19,731 nt of DNA from Bacteroidota bacterium (lineage in GTDB: Bacteria > Bacteroidota > Bacteroidia > Chitinophagales > Chitinophagaceae): the NCBI GenBank assembly GCA_023429825.1, contig JAEZDC010000130.1, forward strand, positions 1 to 19,731. The letters run 5' to 3'. Under the pieces are notes generated by a model. The model saw only the letters and a program-made list of their open reading frames with translations, did not search any database and was not told where the DNA came from. This document shows positions 6,596 through 13,998 of this stretch, in pieces (the stretch's first letter is position 1; each line of letters starts with the position of its first letter). A program made the position numbers and the translations under genes.

Positions 6596-7459
6596 TTAGC
6601 CTAAATAGGCTTTGAGATGACGACTACGGCTGGTTGTCTGGAGCTTTATGATCGCTTTATCTTTTATCTGGCGAACTCTTTCCCTTGTTAAATGAAATTT
6701 AGCTCCGATGTCTTCCAGGCTCCAGGGTTGATCGAGTCCTATTCCGAAATAATAGCATATAACTTCCTTTTGCCTGTCTGTCAAAGTTTTCAGAGAACGT
6801 TCTACCTCTGTTTTTAATGATTGACAATAGTCCAGCTCTTTATCAGTGATGTCTGCATTTGGATTTTCCATCACATCAAGCAATGTTCCTTCATCATCGC
6901 CTATAGGGGTGTCCATGCTCACATGGCGATTAGAAAAACCCATACTAGCTGCTACTTCGTCCAGGCTTATATCAAGCAATTCCGAAACTTCTTCGGGTGT
7001 GGGCTCTCTTTCATATTCCTGTTCCAGTTGTTGATAGGCCTTGCTAATGCGATTGGTTAATCCTACTTTATTTAAAGGGAGTCTTACTATCCTGCTTTGT
7101 TCAGCTAAAGCCTGTAAGATGCTTTGTCTTATCCACCATACGGCATATGAAATGAATTTAAACCCACGGGTCTCATCAAAACGAAGTGCGGCTTTGATCA
7201 ACCCGAGATTTCCTTCATTAATTAAGTCAGGAAGAGACAAACCCTGGTTTTGATACTGTTTGGAAACCGAAACAACGAACCGCAGATTGGCTTTTACAAG
7301 CCGATCAAGTGCGATTTGATCACCTTGCCGGATACGCATAGCTAATTTCACCTCATCTTCAGGGGAGATCAGCTCAACTTTGGCGATTTCCTGCAAATAT
7401 TTTTCAAGGCTCTGAAATTCGCGATTAGTGATAGACTTACTAATCTTTAATTGACGCAT
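6596..7459 (-). CDS. RpoD-family (group 1/2) sigma-70 factor
   Basis: The 287-residue protein starts MRQLKISKSITNREFQSLEK at ATG 7457-7459, the typical Bacteroidota primary sigma N-terminus. An upstream ATG at 7469-7471 adds only four residues. Region 2 is very well conserved (LRFVVSVSKQYQNQGLSLPD through FKFISYAVWWIRQSILQALA). Region 3 has LPLNKVGLTNRISKAYQQLE, and region 4.2 the helix-turn-helix SLEDIGAKFHLTRERVRQIK. It recruits core RNA polymerase to promoters. Several positions depart from the Bacteroidota RpoD consensus as I know it: REF for RES, EIAKVE for EIGKVD, an altered 3.1-4 linker, and YYFGIGLDQPW near region 4. It may therefore be a paralogue rather than the main housekeeping sigma, so I leave the symbol blank. 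The 283-nt region upstream, to 7742, holds no gene. Confidence 0.93.
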   Translation of the reverse strand: MRQLKISKSITNREFQSLEKYLQEIAKVELISPEDEVKLAMRIRQGDQIALDRLVKANLRFVVSVSKQYQNQGLSLPDLINEGNLGLIKAALRFDETRGFKFISYAVWWIRQSILQALAEQSRIVRLPLNKVGLTNRISKAYQQLEQEYEREPTPEEVSELLDISLDEVAASMGFSNRHVSMDTPIGDDEGTLLDVMENPNADITDKELDYCQSLKTEVERSLKTLTDRQKEVICYYFGIGLDQPWSLEDIGAKFHLTRERVRQIKDKAIIKLQTTSRSRHLKAYLG

Positions 7460-7680
7460 GCTCATACGCAAATGTTTGGGGTGTGTTAGTTTGGTATATC
7501 AGCTAGAAGTAAAATTCTACCATCGGCACGTCAATAGGTCTGTACTACAATTTACCAAAATCCATTCATTGCCTCCAAATATTTTTGGCTGAATGCCTTA
7601 TCAGACAATGATTTCAGTCATTTATCCTTTGCGTGCACTCCTGCACTTTCATCCTAAATTCATCAAAAGCAAAAAAACTT

Positions 7681-7710
7681 TTTGATGGTATCAATTATTT
7701 AATATTATTG
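7681..7710 (+). promoter_or_regulatory. Candidate promoter for the SRPBCC gene
   Basis: TTTG at 7681-7684 and TATTATTG at 7703-7710 are separated by 18 nt. They match the Bacteroidota -33/-7 pattern, with one mismatch in TAnnTTTG. The predicted start codon at 7743 lies 32 nt after the box. Confidence 0.5.
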
Positions 7711-7742
7711 CAGCCCTTGGAAACAAGGTTAAAGTGTTTGAA

Positions 7743-8126
7743 ATGAGTAAGAAGCAATTATTTACATTGGAATACCCCGTACGATGTTCTCCCGCAATCC
7801 TATATGAATTTTTAGCAACACCAGCAGGACTGCAAGAGTGGTTTGCAGACAGAGTGGACGAATGGGAAAATGTGTACAGTTTTTCATGGAACGGAGGCAC
7901 ACCCGATAAAGCAGAGGTTGTAGACAAAGAAGAAGACAAATTTATTCGATTCAGATGGCTACATACCGGAAAGGAAGAGTACTTTGAATTCAGAATCGAA
8001 AAAACAGAGATTACTAACCAGACTATACTTGTTATAAAAGATTTTGCTGAGAAAGGCGAGATCAAAGATCAAAGCCAGCTTTGGGAATACCAGATCAAAG
8101 AGTTATTTCACAGGCTGGGCAGTTAA
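7743..8126 (+). CDS. SRPBCC/START-like domain protein
   Basis: The 127-residue protein starts MSKKQLFTLEYPVRCSPAIL at ATG 7743. A GTG at 7734 in the same frame is less likely. It has the AHSA1/START-like pattern: an N-terminal strand, then 'spaiLYeFLaTPaGLqeWFAD.V', 'fsWnGg...A.vvdkeed.fIrFrWl' and a C-terminal helix LWEYQIKELFHRLGS. The family forms a helix-grip fold with a hydrophobic pocket. Related proteins bind lipids or polyketides or act as Hsp90 co-chaperones, but the ligand here cannot be told. The protein looks cytosolic. Its last 24 nt overlap the convergent gene ending at 8103. START-like proteins of this size near LptF/LptG-type permeases are, in my memory, recurrent in Bacteroidota. 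Confidence 0.85.
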   Translation: MSKKQLFTLEYPVRCSPAILYEFLATPAGLQEWFADRVDEWENVYSFSWNGGTPDKAEVVDKEEDKFIRFRWLHTGKEEYFEFRIEKTEITNQTILVIKDFAEKGEIKDQSQLWEYQIKELFHRLGS

Positions 8127-8684
8127 TAGTGAAGCGATCTCTTTGAAAGATCTGCAATAAAAGTCAAATGCATTGTCCCACTTTTCAAGTGGGATTTTTT
8201 TTGCCAGCTTAAGAAACGGTAACTTTTTAAAATCAACGTCTCCGGTTAACTGCTTATAATTTGTTTCTTCGAAGTGATGTTGCCATGCGTCATTTGTATT
8301 AATACAATACCACCAGTCATTTGTTATGCTGTTTTTAATGAAAGGCTCATATGCTTCCTTATAAATTCCCTGTAACTGTAATGTTATACTGAAAAAATTT
8401 CCCCACCAGAAAAAACATCTTATTGCAAAAACATTCTGCTGCGAAAACACTCTTGGATAATCCAACATTACCCATGGCAGTTCCCGGTAATTCTCTCCTT
8501 TCGCGATCTTAGGCGATATAGATAATACTTCCTGTGGCAATGCTATATCAGCAACCTCCATGAACTCTGCACTTAAATCGCCAAATAACTCGTATACCTT
8601 CCGGATGATAGCATTCTTTGTTAAAATGAACTGAGCGTCAGTTACAAGCTCTAATTCGTCTAGTGAAAGTTTTACATTTGCCAT
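8103..8684 (-). CDS. Conserved-looking protein of unknown function
   Basis: I do not recognise this 193-residue protein. It begins MANVKLSLDELELVTDAQFI at ATG 8682-8684. A TTG start at 8714 would add ten residues and nearly touch the divergent permease gene. The N-terminal half starts with a helix pair around LTKNAIIRKVYELFGDLSAE and a PWVMLDYPRVF motif. The middle is very rich in aromatic residues (RCFFWWGNFF, NDWWYCINTNDAWQHHF). There is no signal peptide or clear membrane helix. Coding is supported by length, amino-acid pattern and tight packing. It overlaps the SRPBCC gene by 24 nt at the 3' end and is divergent from the permease gene with 33 nt between starts, so their promoters must overlap. 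Confidence 0.78.
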   Translation of the reverse strand: MANVKLSLDELELVTDAQFILTKNAIIRKVYELFGDLSAEFMEVADIALPQEVLSISPKIAKGENYRELPWVMLDYPRVFSQQNVFAIRCFFWWGNFFSITLQLQGIYKEAYEPFIKNSITNDWWYCINTNDAWQHHFEETNYKQLTGDVDFKKLPFLKLAKKIPLEKWDNAFDFYCRSFKEIASLLTAQPVK

Positions 8685-8717
8685 CACCACCTGAGATTTA
8701 TCGAAAGCTACCAAAAA

Positions 8718-10157
8718 GTGATTAAAAAATTAGATACACTCATCATTCGTTCTTTCATCGGGCCTTTTTTAGCCACTTTTCTCATCTCACTGTTTGTGTT
8801 GGTAATGCAGTTCTTCTGGTTGTGGATCGATGATTTCGTAGGAAAAGGATTAGACTTCTTTACAATTGCACGTCTCACGGTGTATGTTGCAGCTACCGCT
8901 GTTCCCCTTGCGCTACCATTGGCGTTATTACTTTCATCTATTATGACCTTTGGCAATTTGGGAGAGACATTTGAACTAGTTGCGATCAAATCCTCCGGCA
9001 TTCCTTTGCTCAGGTTTATGATGCCTTTATTCGTAGTATCGGTTATTATCGCCTTAATATCGTTTGTTTTTGCAAACAATATCATTCCTATTGCCAATCT
9101 TAAGATGAATACGTTGAAGTATGATATTGTAGTGGCGAAGCCTGCATTTGATATTAAGGAAGGCGTTTTTTATGACAAGATAGAAGGCTATGTAATAAAA
9201 CTTGGCAAGAAGGAAAAAGATGATAGCACCATTCGCAATGTGATGATCTTTGAAAAGAATTATGGATTGCAGGATCACATGATGGTAGCAGAAAGCGGTG
9301 TGATGCGGGTTACGCCTGATAAAAGGTATCTAGAATTCACACTTAAAAACGGTTGGCGTTACCAGGAGAAAGGTAACAGGGGCACAACGAATACTGAGTT
9401 TGTACGATTAGGGTTTAAAGAATACACGAAAATTTTTGATCTCAGCACTTTCCAGCTAAAGGAAACTCCGGACAGCCTGATGCAGGACAACGAGAAAATG
9501 CTCAGTATCCGCCAACTGAATAAAACAATTGACTCTTTACAGAATATAAACACCTTGTATAAAAGAGTGCAACGAGATATAGGGCCAATTTTAAAATTCA
9601 TTGGGTATTCAGATTCTGTTCAACCCAAGCTATCGACACCTAAAGTACAGGCTAAAAGCTTTGATGAATTGATACCTGATTCAGTGAGGTACATTGTACA
9701 GGACAGAGCATTGGCACAGATCGGGTCGACTAAAGGTTATATTGATATGCTTGCTGCAGATGAAGAGTACATGAGCAAGAACATCCGTTATCATAAAATA
9801 GAATGGCATAGAAAATTCACTTTATCGTTTGCCTGCATCGTGCTGTTTATGATCGGCGCTCCGTTAGGGTCTATTATACGCAAAGGAGGATTGGGATTAC
9901 CATTAGTGTTCGCTGTGATTTTCTTTATTGTATTTCATCTCTTTAATACCTTCGGCGAAAAGTTTGTAAAAGAAGATGTAACCAGTGCTTTTGTAGGCAT
10001 GTGGCTTTCAGCTTTTATTCTTATTCTTATAGGAATATTTCTCACATACAAAGCCATGCACGATTCACAGCTGCTTAATAAAGAATTCTATTTCCGTTTC
10101 TTTAGAAAGTCAAGAAAGCTTTTGGCTAACTTTAAGTCCTCAAAAAGACCTTCTTAA
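8718..10157 (+). CDS. LptF/LptG family lipopolysaccharide export permease
   Basis: The 479-residue inner-membrane protein has the YjgP/YjgQ layout. Three N-terminal membrane helices (about 14-37, 53-77, 98-119) precede a large periplasmic region (about 120-365) and a C-terminal helix group starting RKFTLSFACIVLFMIGAPLG and ending ILILIGIFLTYKAMHD. In proteobacteria two such permeases and the ATPase LptB extract LPS from the inner membrane and pass it to LptC and LptA. No lptB is present here. The start is GTG 8718, because VIKKLDTLIIRSFIGPFLAT matches the usual N-terminus and no ATG fits. The SOD gene follows after 9 nt, so the two are probably co-transcribed. I cannot tell LptF from LptG. 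Confidence 0.9.
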   Translation: MIKKLDTLIIRSFIGPFLATFLISLFVLVMQFFWLWIDDFVGKGLDFFTIARLTVYVAATAVPLALPLALLLSSIMTFGNLGETFELVAIKSSGIPLLRFMMPLFVVSVIIALISFVFANNIIPIANLKMNTLKYDIVVAKPAFDIKEGVFYDKIEGYVIKLGKKEKDDSTIRNVMIFEKNYGLQDHMMVAESGVMRVTPDKRYLEFTLKNGWRYQEKGNRGTTNTEFVRLGFKEYTKIFDLSTFQLKETPDSLMQDNEKMLSIRQLNKTIDSLQNINTLYKRVQRDIGPILKFIGYSDSVQPKLSTPKVQAKSFDELIPDSVRYIVQDRALAQIGSTKGYIDMLAADEEYMSKNIRYHKIEWHRKFTLSFACIVLFMIGAPLGSIIRKGGLGLPLVFAVIFFIVFHLFNTFGEKFVKEDVTSAFVGMWLSAFILILIGIFLTYKAMHDSQLLNKEFYFRFFRKSRKLLANFKSSKRPS

Positions 10158-10166
10158 ACTATCAGT

Positions 10167-10907
10167 ATGGAAAATAACACAACCAATCGCCGCGAGTTTT
10201 TAAAAACTACTGGCAAAGCAGGTATGGCTGTTGCCCTGGCTTCAACTGTTCTTCCTTCGTTTGCCAGTCCGTATTATGATAAGGATGATATCGTAATCAA
10301 CTTCGATCAAAAACCGCTTCCATATAATTATTCTGCCCTTGAGCCTTCCATTGACGCCATGACAATGGAAATTCATTATACCAAACATGCAGCAGGTTAT
10401 ACTAAAAATTTAGCTGATGCTATAGCTGCAGAAAAAGCATCGGAAAAAACGATCGAAGACCTGTTGAAGAACATCTCTAAATACTCATCGAAGATGCGTA
10501 ACAATGCTGGCGGGCATTATAACCATGAACTGTTTTGGAGAAGCATGAGCAAAAAGTCTGAAGGAAAACCGGATGGGAAATTGATGAAAGCGATCAAAAA
10601 AGATTTTGGATCCTTCGATGCTTTCAGAACGGAATTCAGTGATGCAGCAAAAAACAGGTTTGGAAGCGGGTGGGCCTGGCTTGTTTTAAATAATAATGAT
10701 AAACTGGTGGTGAGTTCGACTCCTAACCAGGATAATCCTTTAATGGATATTGCAGAAGTGAAAGGCCAGCCTGTTTTGGGTTTGGATATCTGGGAACATG
10801 CTTATTATTTGAAATACCAGAACAAACGCCCTGATTACATTAATAACTGGTGGGATGTGGTGAATTGGGACTGGGTAGAAAAACGTTACAAAAAGATGAT
10901 CGATTAG
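10167..10907 (+). CDS. Superoxide dismutase (Mn/Fe family) with Tat signal peptide
   Basis: The 246-residue protein has an N-terminal twin-arginine signal, NRREFLKTTGKAG then a hydrophobic stretch ending near PSFAS (about 7-34), so it is probably exported folded and metallated. The mature part is a complete Fe/Mn SOD. Metal ligands are His70 (MEIHYTKH), His120 (AGGHYNHELFW), Asp207 and His211 (GLDIWEHAYYLKYQ). The residues GG (115-116) and Gln188 in TPNQDNPLM are those usual in Mn-type rather than Fe-type enzymes. It converts superoxide to peroxide and oxygen, here presumably in the periplasm. Family members without a leader are about 200 residues long. It follows the permease gene after 9 nt and ends at a hairpin. 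Confidence 0.95.
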   Translation: MENNTTNRREFLKTTGKAGMAVALASTVLPSFASPYYDKDDIVINFDQKPLPYNYSALEPSIDAMTMEIHYTKHAAGYTKNLADAIAAEKASEKTIEDLLKNISKYSSKMRNNAGGHYNHELFWRSMSKKSEGKPDGKLMKAIKKDFGSFDAFRTEFSDAAKNRFGSGWAWLVLNNNDKLVVSSTPNQDNPLMDIAEVKGQPVLGLDIWEHAYYLKYQNKRPDYINNWWDVVNWDWVEKRYKKMID

Positions 10908-10929
10908 AATTGACGCAAATCATAAATGA

Positions 10930-10961
10930 AACGGCACAAGAGCATATACTTTTGTGCCGTT
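10930..10961 (+). terminator. Terminator of the permease-SOD unit
   Basis: Perfect 10-bp arms AACGGCACAA and TTGTGCCGTT enclose a 12-nt loop, followed by GTTTATTT. The hairpin lies 22 nt after the SOD stop. The T-run is weak, so some read-through to the OsmC gene is possible. Confidence 0.75.
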
Positions 10962-11028
10962 GTTTATTTGGTAGCTGCTCATCTGCAAAAGCGATGACTG
11001 CATACATTCCCGAACGCAAAATATTTTT

Positions 11029-11442
11029 ATGAAAGTAACAGCTAAATGGATAGATAAACTTGCATTTGATGCAATATCAGATAACGGTCATATTATCAGA
11101 ACAGACACTACTGCTGCAGGTGGCAGCTTAGATAGTGGTATGAGCCCAAAGAAGCTGATGCTTGCTTCTTTAGCCGGTTGCAGTGGAATAGATGTTGTTG
11201 ATATACTCATGAAGATGAGAGTGCCATATACCAGGCTCGAAATAGATGCAGAAGCTGAACAAACGGATACAGATCCTAAAGTGTTCAAATCTATCCAAAT
11301 GATATATCGTGCTGATGTTTCTGCTGATAATTTGGATAAGCTGGAAAGAGCAGTTCATCTTTCACATGATAAATATTGTGGTGTTTCTGCCATGTTGAAG
11401 AAGCACTGCGAGATTACTTACGAGATCGAACTGATCAAATGA
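11029..11442 (+). CDS. OsmC family peroxiredoxin-like protein
   Basis: The 137-residue protein has the OsmC/Ohr fold signature: an N-terminal sheet, then GMSPKKLMLASLAGCSGIDV (37-56) and DKYCGVSAMLKKHCEITYEI (114-133). The two active-site cysteines are Cys51 and Cys117. Members of the family reduce organic hydroperoxides, but this one is closer in pattern to the YhfA-like branch, whose role is not known. It is cytosolic with no leader. Its TGA overlaps the ATG of the DsbA-family gene (ATGA at 11439-11442), showing translational coupling. It heads a three-gene cluster with that gene and the CDF transporter. Confidence 0.92.
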   Translation: MKVTAKWIDKLAFDAISDNGHIIRTDTTAAGGSLDSGMSPKKLMLASLAGCSGIDVVDILMKMRVPYTRLEIDAEAEQTDTDPKVFKSIQMIYRADVSADNLDKLERAVHLSHDKYCGVSAMLKKHCEITYEIELIK

Positions 11443-12077
11443 AAAATGTACAGATCGTTTATATATATGACGCACTTTGCGGCTGGTGCTTCGGCTTTAG
11501 CAATGTAATTAAACGTTTAAGTGAAGAATACAAAACCGATTTTGATTTTGATGTACTCAGTGGTGGAATGATCATCGGAGAAAGAGAAGGTGTTCTCGAT
11601 CCGCAGTTTAGTAAGTACATTTTAGAAACGATACCAAGGCTTGAAGAACATTCAGGTGCAAAGATTGGTGAACTATATAAGCAGCAAATTGAAGACAATA
11701 CATTGTACCAATCCTCGTTAAAGCCTTCCATAGCATTGTGCGTTTTTAAAACATTCTATCATCAAGATGCAATTGCCTTTGCTTCCGCTTTGCAACAGGA
11801 GCAATTTGTGAATGGAAAGAGCCTGGAAGATGATAATACCTATACGGCGTTAGCAAACCAGTTCGGTATTGATGAGAAGGAATTCATACAAAAAATCCGA
11901 AGCGACGAGTTTCGTTCAGCGGCATTCGATGAATTTAAATTCGTTCAGCAACTCGGTGTAACCGGCTTCCCTGCTGTAGTTGCCATTCATCGGCAGGAAT
12001 TCTATTGGGTAGGTAGGGGTTATCAATCCTATGAAAAACTAAAGCCAGTATTAGAACAACTCAAGACATTGGATTAA
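11439..12077 (+). CDS. DsbA family thioredoxin-fold protein
   Basis: The 212-residue protein begins MKNVQIVYIYDALCGWCFGF at ATG 11439. The start at 11376 allowed by the open frame would lie deep inside the OsmC gene and is rejected. The active site is C14-G-W-C17 in a thioredoxin-fold first strand. A helical insertion follows (about 55-145), then VTGFPAVV with the cis-proline. This matches the DsbA/FrnE-type oxidoreductases. There is no signal peptide, so unlike periplasmic DsbA it should act in the cytosol, perhaps as a disulfide reductase, isomerase or glutathione-dependent enzyme. The coupling with OsmC suggests thiol or peroxide stress, which is inference. Confidence 0.9.
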   Translation: MKNVQIVYIYDALCGWCFGFSNVIKRLSEEYKTDFDFDVLSGGMIIGEREGVLDPQFSKYILETIPRLEEHSGAKIGELYKQQIEDNTLYQSSLKPSIALCVFKTFYHQDAIAFASALQQEQFVNGKSLEDDNTYTALANQFGIDEKEFIQKIRSDEFRSAAFDEFKFVQQLGVTGFPAVVAIHRQEFYWVGRGYQSYEKLKPVLEQLKTLD

Positions 12078-12091
12078 TACATTTGTTCCCG

Positions 12092-13078
12092 GTGGAAGCA
12101 TCAAAACAAAATCTGAAAGTTCAGCTATGGGTCACTATCCTTAGCCTCGTGCTTTTTATTGCCAAGGTTGTTGCTTATTATCTTACTAATTCTCTTGCTA
12201 TTCTCACTGATGCACTGGAAAGTATCGTTAACGTTGTTGCCGGATTTATAGGTTTATACAGCTTATATGTTGCTGCCAAGCCTAAAGACCTGGAGCATCC
12301 ATATGGTCACGGTAAAGCAGAATTTATTTCTGCTGCAGTTGAAGGAACGCTTATCGTTGGCGCAGGATTCCTTATCATTTATGAAACTGTACAAAAATTT
12401 GTGCATGATAAACCTGTTAGTTCATTAGACACAGGATTATACCTGGTTGCGGCAACTGCTATCATCAACTACATAGCCGGAACAGTTTGTATCCGCATCG
12501 GAACAAAAAATAAGTCACTTGCTTTGCAGGCAAGTGGTAAACATCTGCAAACCGATACTTATTCCACGTTAGCCATCATTGCAGGATTGATCCTGATGAT
12601 CACAACTAAGCTGTATTGGCTCGACAAAGCGATCGCTTTAGCGATGAGTGTGTTCATCATATATAATGGTTACATCATCATCCGTAAGTCATTGGCGGGT
12701 ATAATGGATGAAGCAGATATAGAACTGCTAAAACAAATGCTAACGGTTCTCAATGCAAACAGGAGAGCCAATTGGATCGACCTGCATAACCTAAGAGTAA
12801 TAAAATATGGAAGTCTTTTACACGTAGATTGTCATCTTACCGTTCCCTGGTATTTAAATGTACACGAAGCACATATCGAAGTAGATGAATTAAGCAAACT
12901 GATCCGGAAAGAATTCGGAGAGGCCATTGAGCTGTTTGTACATACTGATGGCTGTTTACCCATCAGCTGCCCTATTTGCGTAAAAGACGATTGCCCTGTA
13001 AGACAACGTCCATTCCAGGAAAGATTAGAATGGACGCTAGAAAATATCATAAGTAACAAAAAGCACAGTGTTACTTGA
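12092..13078 (+). CDS. Cation diffusion facilitator (CDF) metal transporter with C-terminal Cys cluster
   Basis: The protein has the CDF layout: six membrane helices within about 10-205, then a cytosolic domain. Numbering is from TTG 12083, nine nt upstream of the GTG I prefer; both are weak starts and no ATG is available. Asp43 (TDALESIVN), the EHPYGHGKAE loop (71-80) and H154-L-Q-T-D158 are the expected metal-site and loop motifs. The first helix has D43-x2-E46-x3-N50 where many relatives have D-x2-H-x3-D, so metal choice may differ. The C-terminus carries C291-x4-C296-x2-C299-x4-C304, likely a metal-binding knuckle. Such proteins export Zn, Mn, Fe or Co from the cytosol by proton exchange. 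The gene follows the DsbA-family gene by 14 nt and overlaps the convergent lipoprotein gene by 8 nt. Confidence 0.9.
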   Translation: MEASKQNLKVQLWVTILSLVLFIAKVVAYYLTNSLAILTDALESIVNVVAGFIGLYSLYVAAKPKDLEHPYGHGKAEFISAAVEGTLIVGAGFLIIYETVQKFVHDKPVSSLDTGLYLVAATAIINYIAGTVCIRIGTKNKSLALQASGKHLQTDTYSTLAIIAGLILMITTKLYWLDKAIALAMSVFIIYNGYIIIRKSLAGIMDEADIELLKQMLTVLNANRRANWIDLHNLRVIKYGSLLHVDCHLTVPWYLNVHEAHIEVDELSKLIRKEFGEAIELFVHTDGCLPISCPICVKDDCPVRQRPFQERLEWTLENIISNKKHSVT

Positions 13079-13688
13079 TCTCGTAAGAAACCAGCTCAGT
13101 TGTTTGCGTTGTTGGTGCACCTGTACCGGTGAAAGTCATAGTTCCGCTGATCAGCCCCACTCCCTTCGCATAAAAAAACTCGCCTGTACCAACTGTTGCA
13201 ATACTTAGTGTCGCTGTTAAGCTAACTTTTGTCACATCCGAATAGTTATTTCCCTGGACCGTTTTATTCAACCCTTGTTCAACAATCTTATACCCAAGAT
13301 TCACCGTTTGCATGCCCAACCCGGGCACGTTCACCTGCACAGGAATCATCCATGTTGCATTTACAGACTGATCACTTTTCAGGTATAATTCTTCGAAACC
13401 TTGTGGTATAGCACCTTGCAGATCACTGAAACGGTAATACTCATTTCCGCTTTTTCCCCAATAAGCATTTGGCCCCGTAGAGTTGCTTAGTACTTTATAG
13501 GATCTGCCAGAAGCTACGGTTGTATCTTTTGAAGTAACGGTCAGTTTAGAAGTACCTCCGGGGTTGTTCTGGTATGTCCAGTTACTACCTACCGTTAAGG
13601 GCACGAAATCAACTTGTACGCCGGTGCTCTTTTTGCACTTACCAAAAACAAACAGGCCGCACACTAGCACAAAAATTACCTTTCGCAT
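13071..13688 (-). CDS. Putative secreted lipoprotein, function unknown
   Basis: I do not recognise a family for this 205-residue protein. It starts MRKVIFVLVCGLFVFGKCKK at ATG 13686-13688. The frame continues upstream to 13781, but those 31 residues look like translated spacer and overlap a repeat arm. The leader is hydrophobic and ends FGKC-KKS, similar to the lipobox of Bacteroidota lipoproteins, with Cys18 as likely lipidation site; Lys before the Cys is unusual. The mature part is Thr/Ser/Gly/Val-rich and beta-strand-like (FVPLTVGSNWTYQNNPGG, then TKVSLTATLSIATVGTGEFF), as in cell-surface proteins. Its 3' end overlaps the CDF gene by 8 nt. Confidence 0.72.
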   Translation of the reverse strand: MRKVIFVLVCGLFVFGKCKKSTGVQVDFVPLTVGSNWTYQNNPGGTSKLTVTSKDTTVASGRSYKVLSNSTGPNAYWGKSGNEYYRFSDLQGAIPQGFEELYLKSDQSVNATWMIPVQVNVPGLGMQTVNLGYKIVEQGLNKTVQGNNYSDVTKVSLTATLSIATVGTGEFFYAKGVGLISGTMTFTGTGAPTTQTTELVSYEIK

Positions 13689-13726
13689 ATAATGATTTTC
13701 GTAAAGATACATAGTAAAGATTATCT

Positions 13727-13771
13727 GGTTACCAGCTGCATTGCTTTTGGCATCGCTTTCGCCTAAGGCGA
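13727..13771 (-). repeat. Degenerate fifth repeat arm with alternative palindrome
   Basis: The plus strand reads GGTTACCAGCTGCATTGC at 13727-13744 and TGGCATCGCTTTC at 13748-13760, matching the flank of copies 2 and 3 (ACCAGC...TGGCATCGCTT). Where those copies carry the TGCGTCGCA core, this one has TCGCCTAAGGCGA (13759-13771), a perfect 5-bp-arm palindrome. It is inverted relative to copy 3 about 150 nt away. The 377-nt gene-free region 13689-14065 otherwise holds copy 3 and the malate dehydrogenase promoter. Confidence 0.6.
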
Positions 13772-13919
13772 GATCACTCACTTCAGCGTTCCGAACTCTG
13801 ATGTCCGGGTTTCAGACTGAGCTATCAGCTTGAGATATAAAGGTCAACTTTCCTGGTGAGCTATACACAATGAAAATCTATTTAAGTAATACGGGTCCAC
13901 TGCTGACCGCTGTTGTATA

Positions 13920-13970
13920 GTACAAGAGTGCGACGCAACGGAAGATGCCATCCGGTATGATGCTGGTTAC
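13920..13970 (+). repeat. Dispersed repeat, copy 3 (extended)
   Basis: The core GTACAAGAGTGCGACGCAA (13920-13938) is followed by CGGAAGATGCCATCC and, after a short variable part, GCTGGTTAC (13962-13970), the inverse of the copy 2 flank. The upstream sequence CTGCTGACCGCTGTTGTATA resembles that of copy 1. It lies 96 nt before the malate dehydrogenase start and 28 nt before its candidate promoter. Confidence 0.85.
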
Positions 13971-13998
13971 AAAAAAATACCCTGTGATAAAAATCAGG

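Noticed and set aside
7509..7520. Near-palindrome GTAAAATTCTAC before the sigma factor gene as an operator
   Set aside because: The dyad is imperfect, very AT-rich and found once, so chance cannot be excluded.
11376..11438. Earlier start of the DsbA-family gene
   Set aside because: It would overlap the OsmC gene by 67 nt, while ATG 11439 gives the usual ATGA overlap and a normal thioredoxin-fold N-terminus.
13689..13781. N-terminal extension of the putative lipoprotein
   Set aside because: The extension overlaps the repeat arm and precedes a proper signal sequence; the start at 13688 is better.
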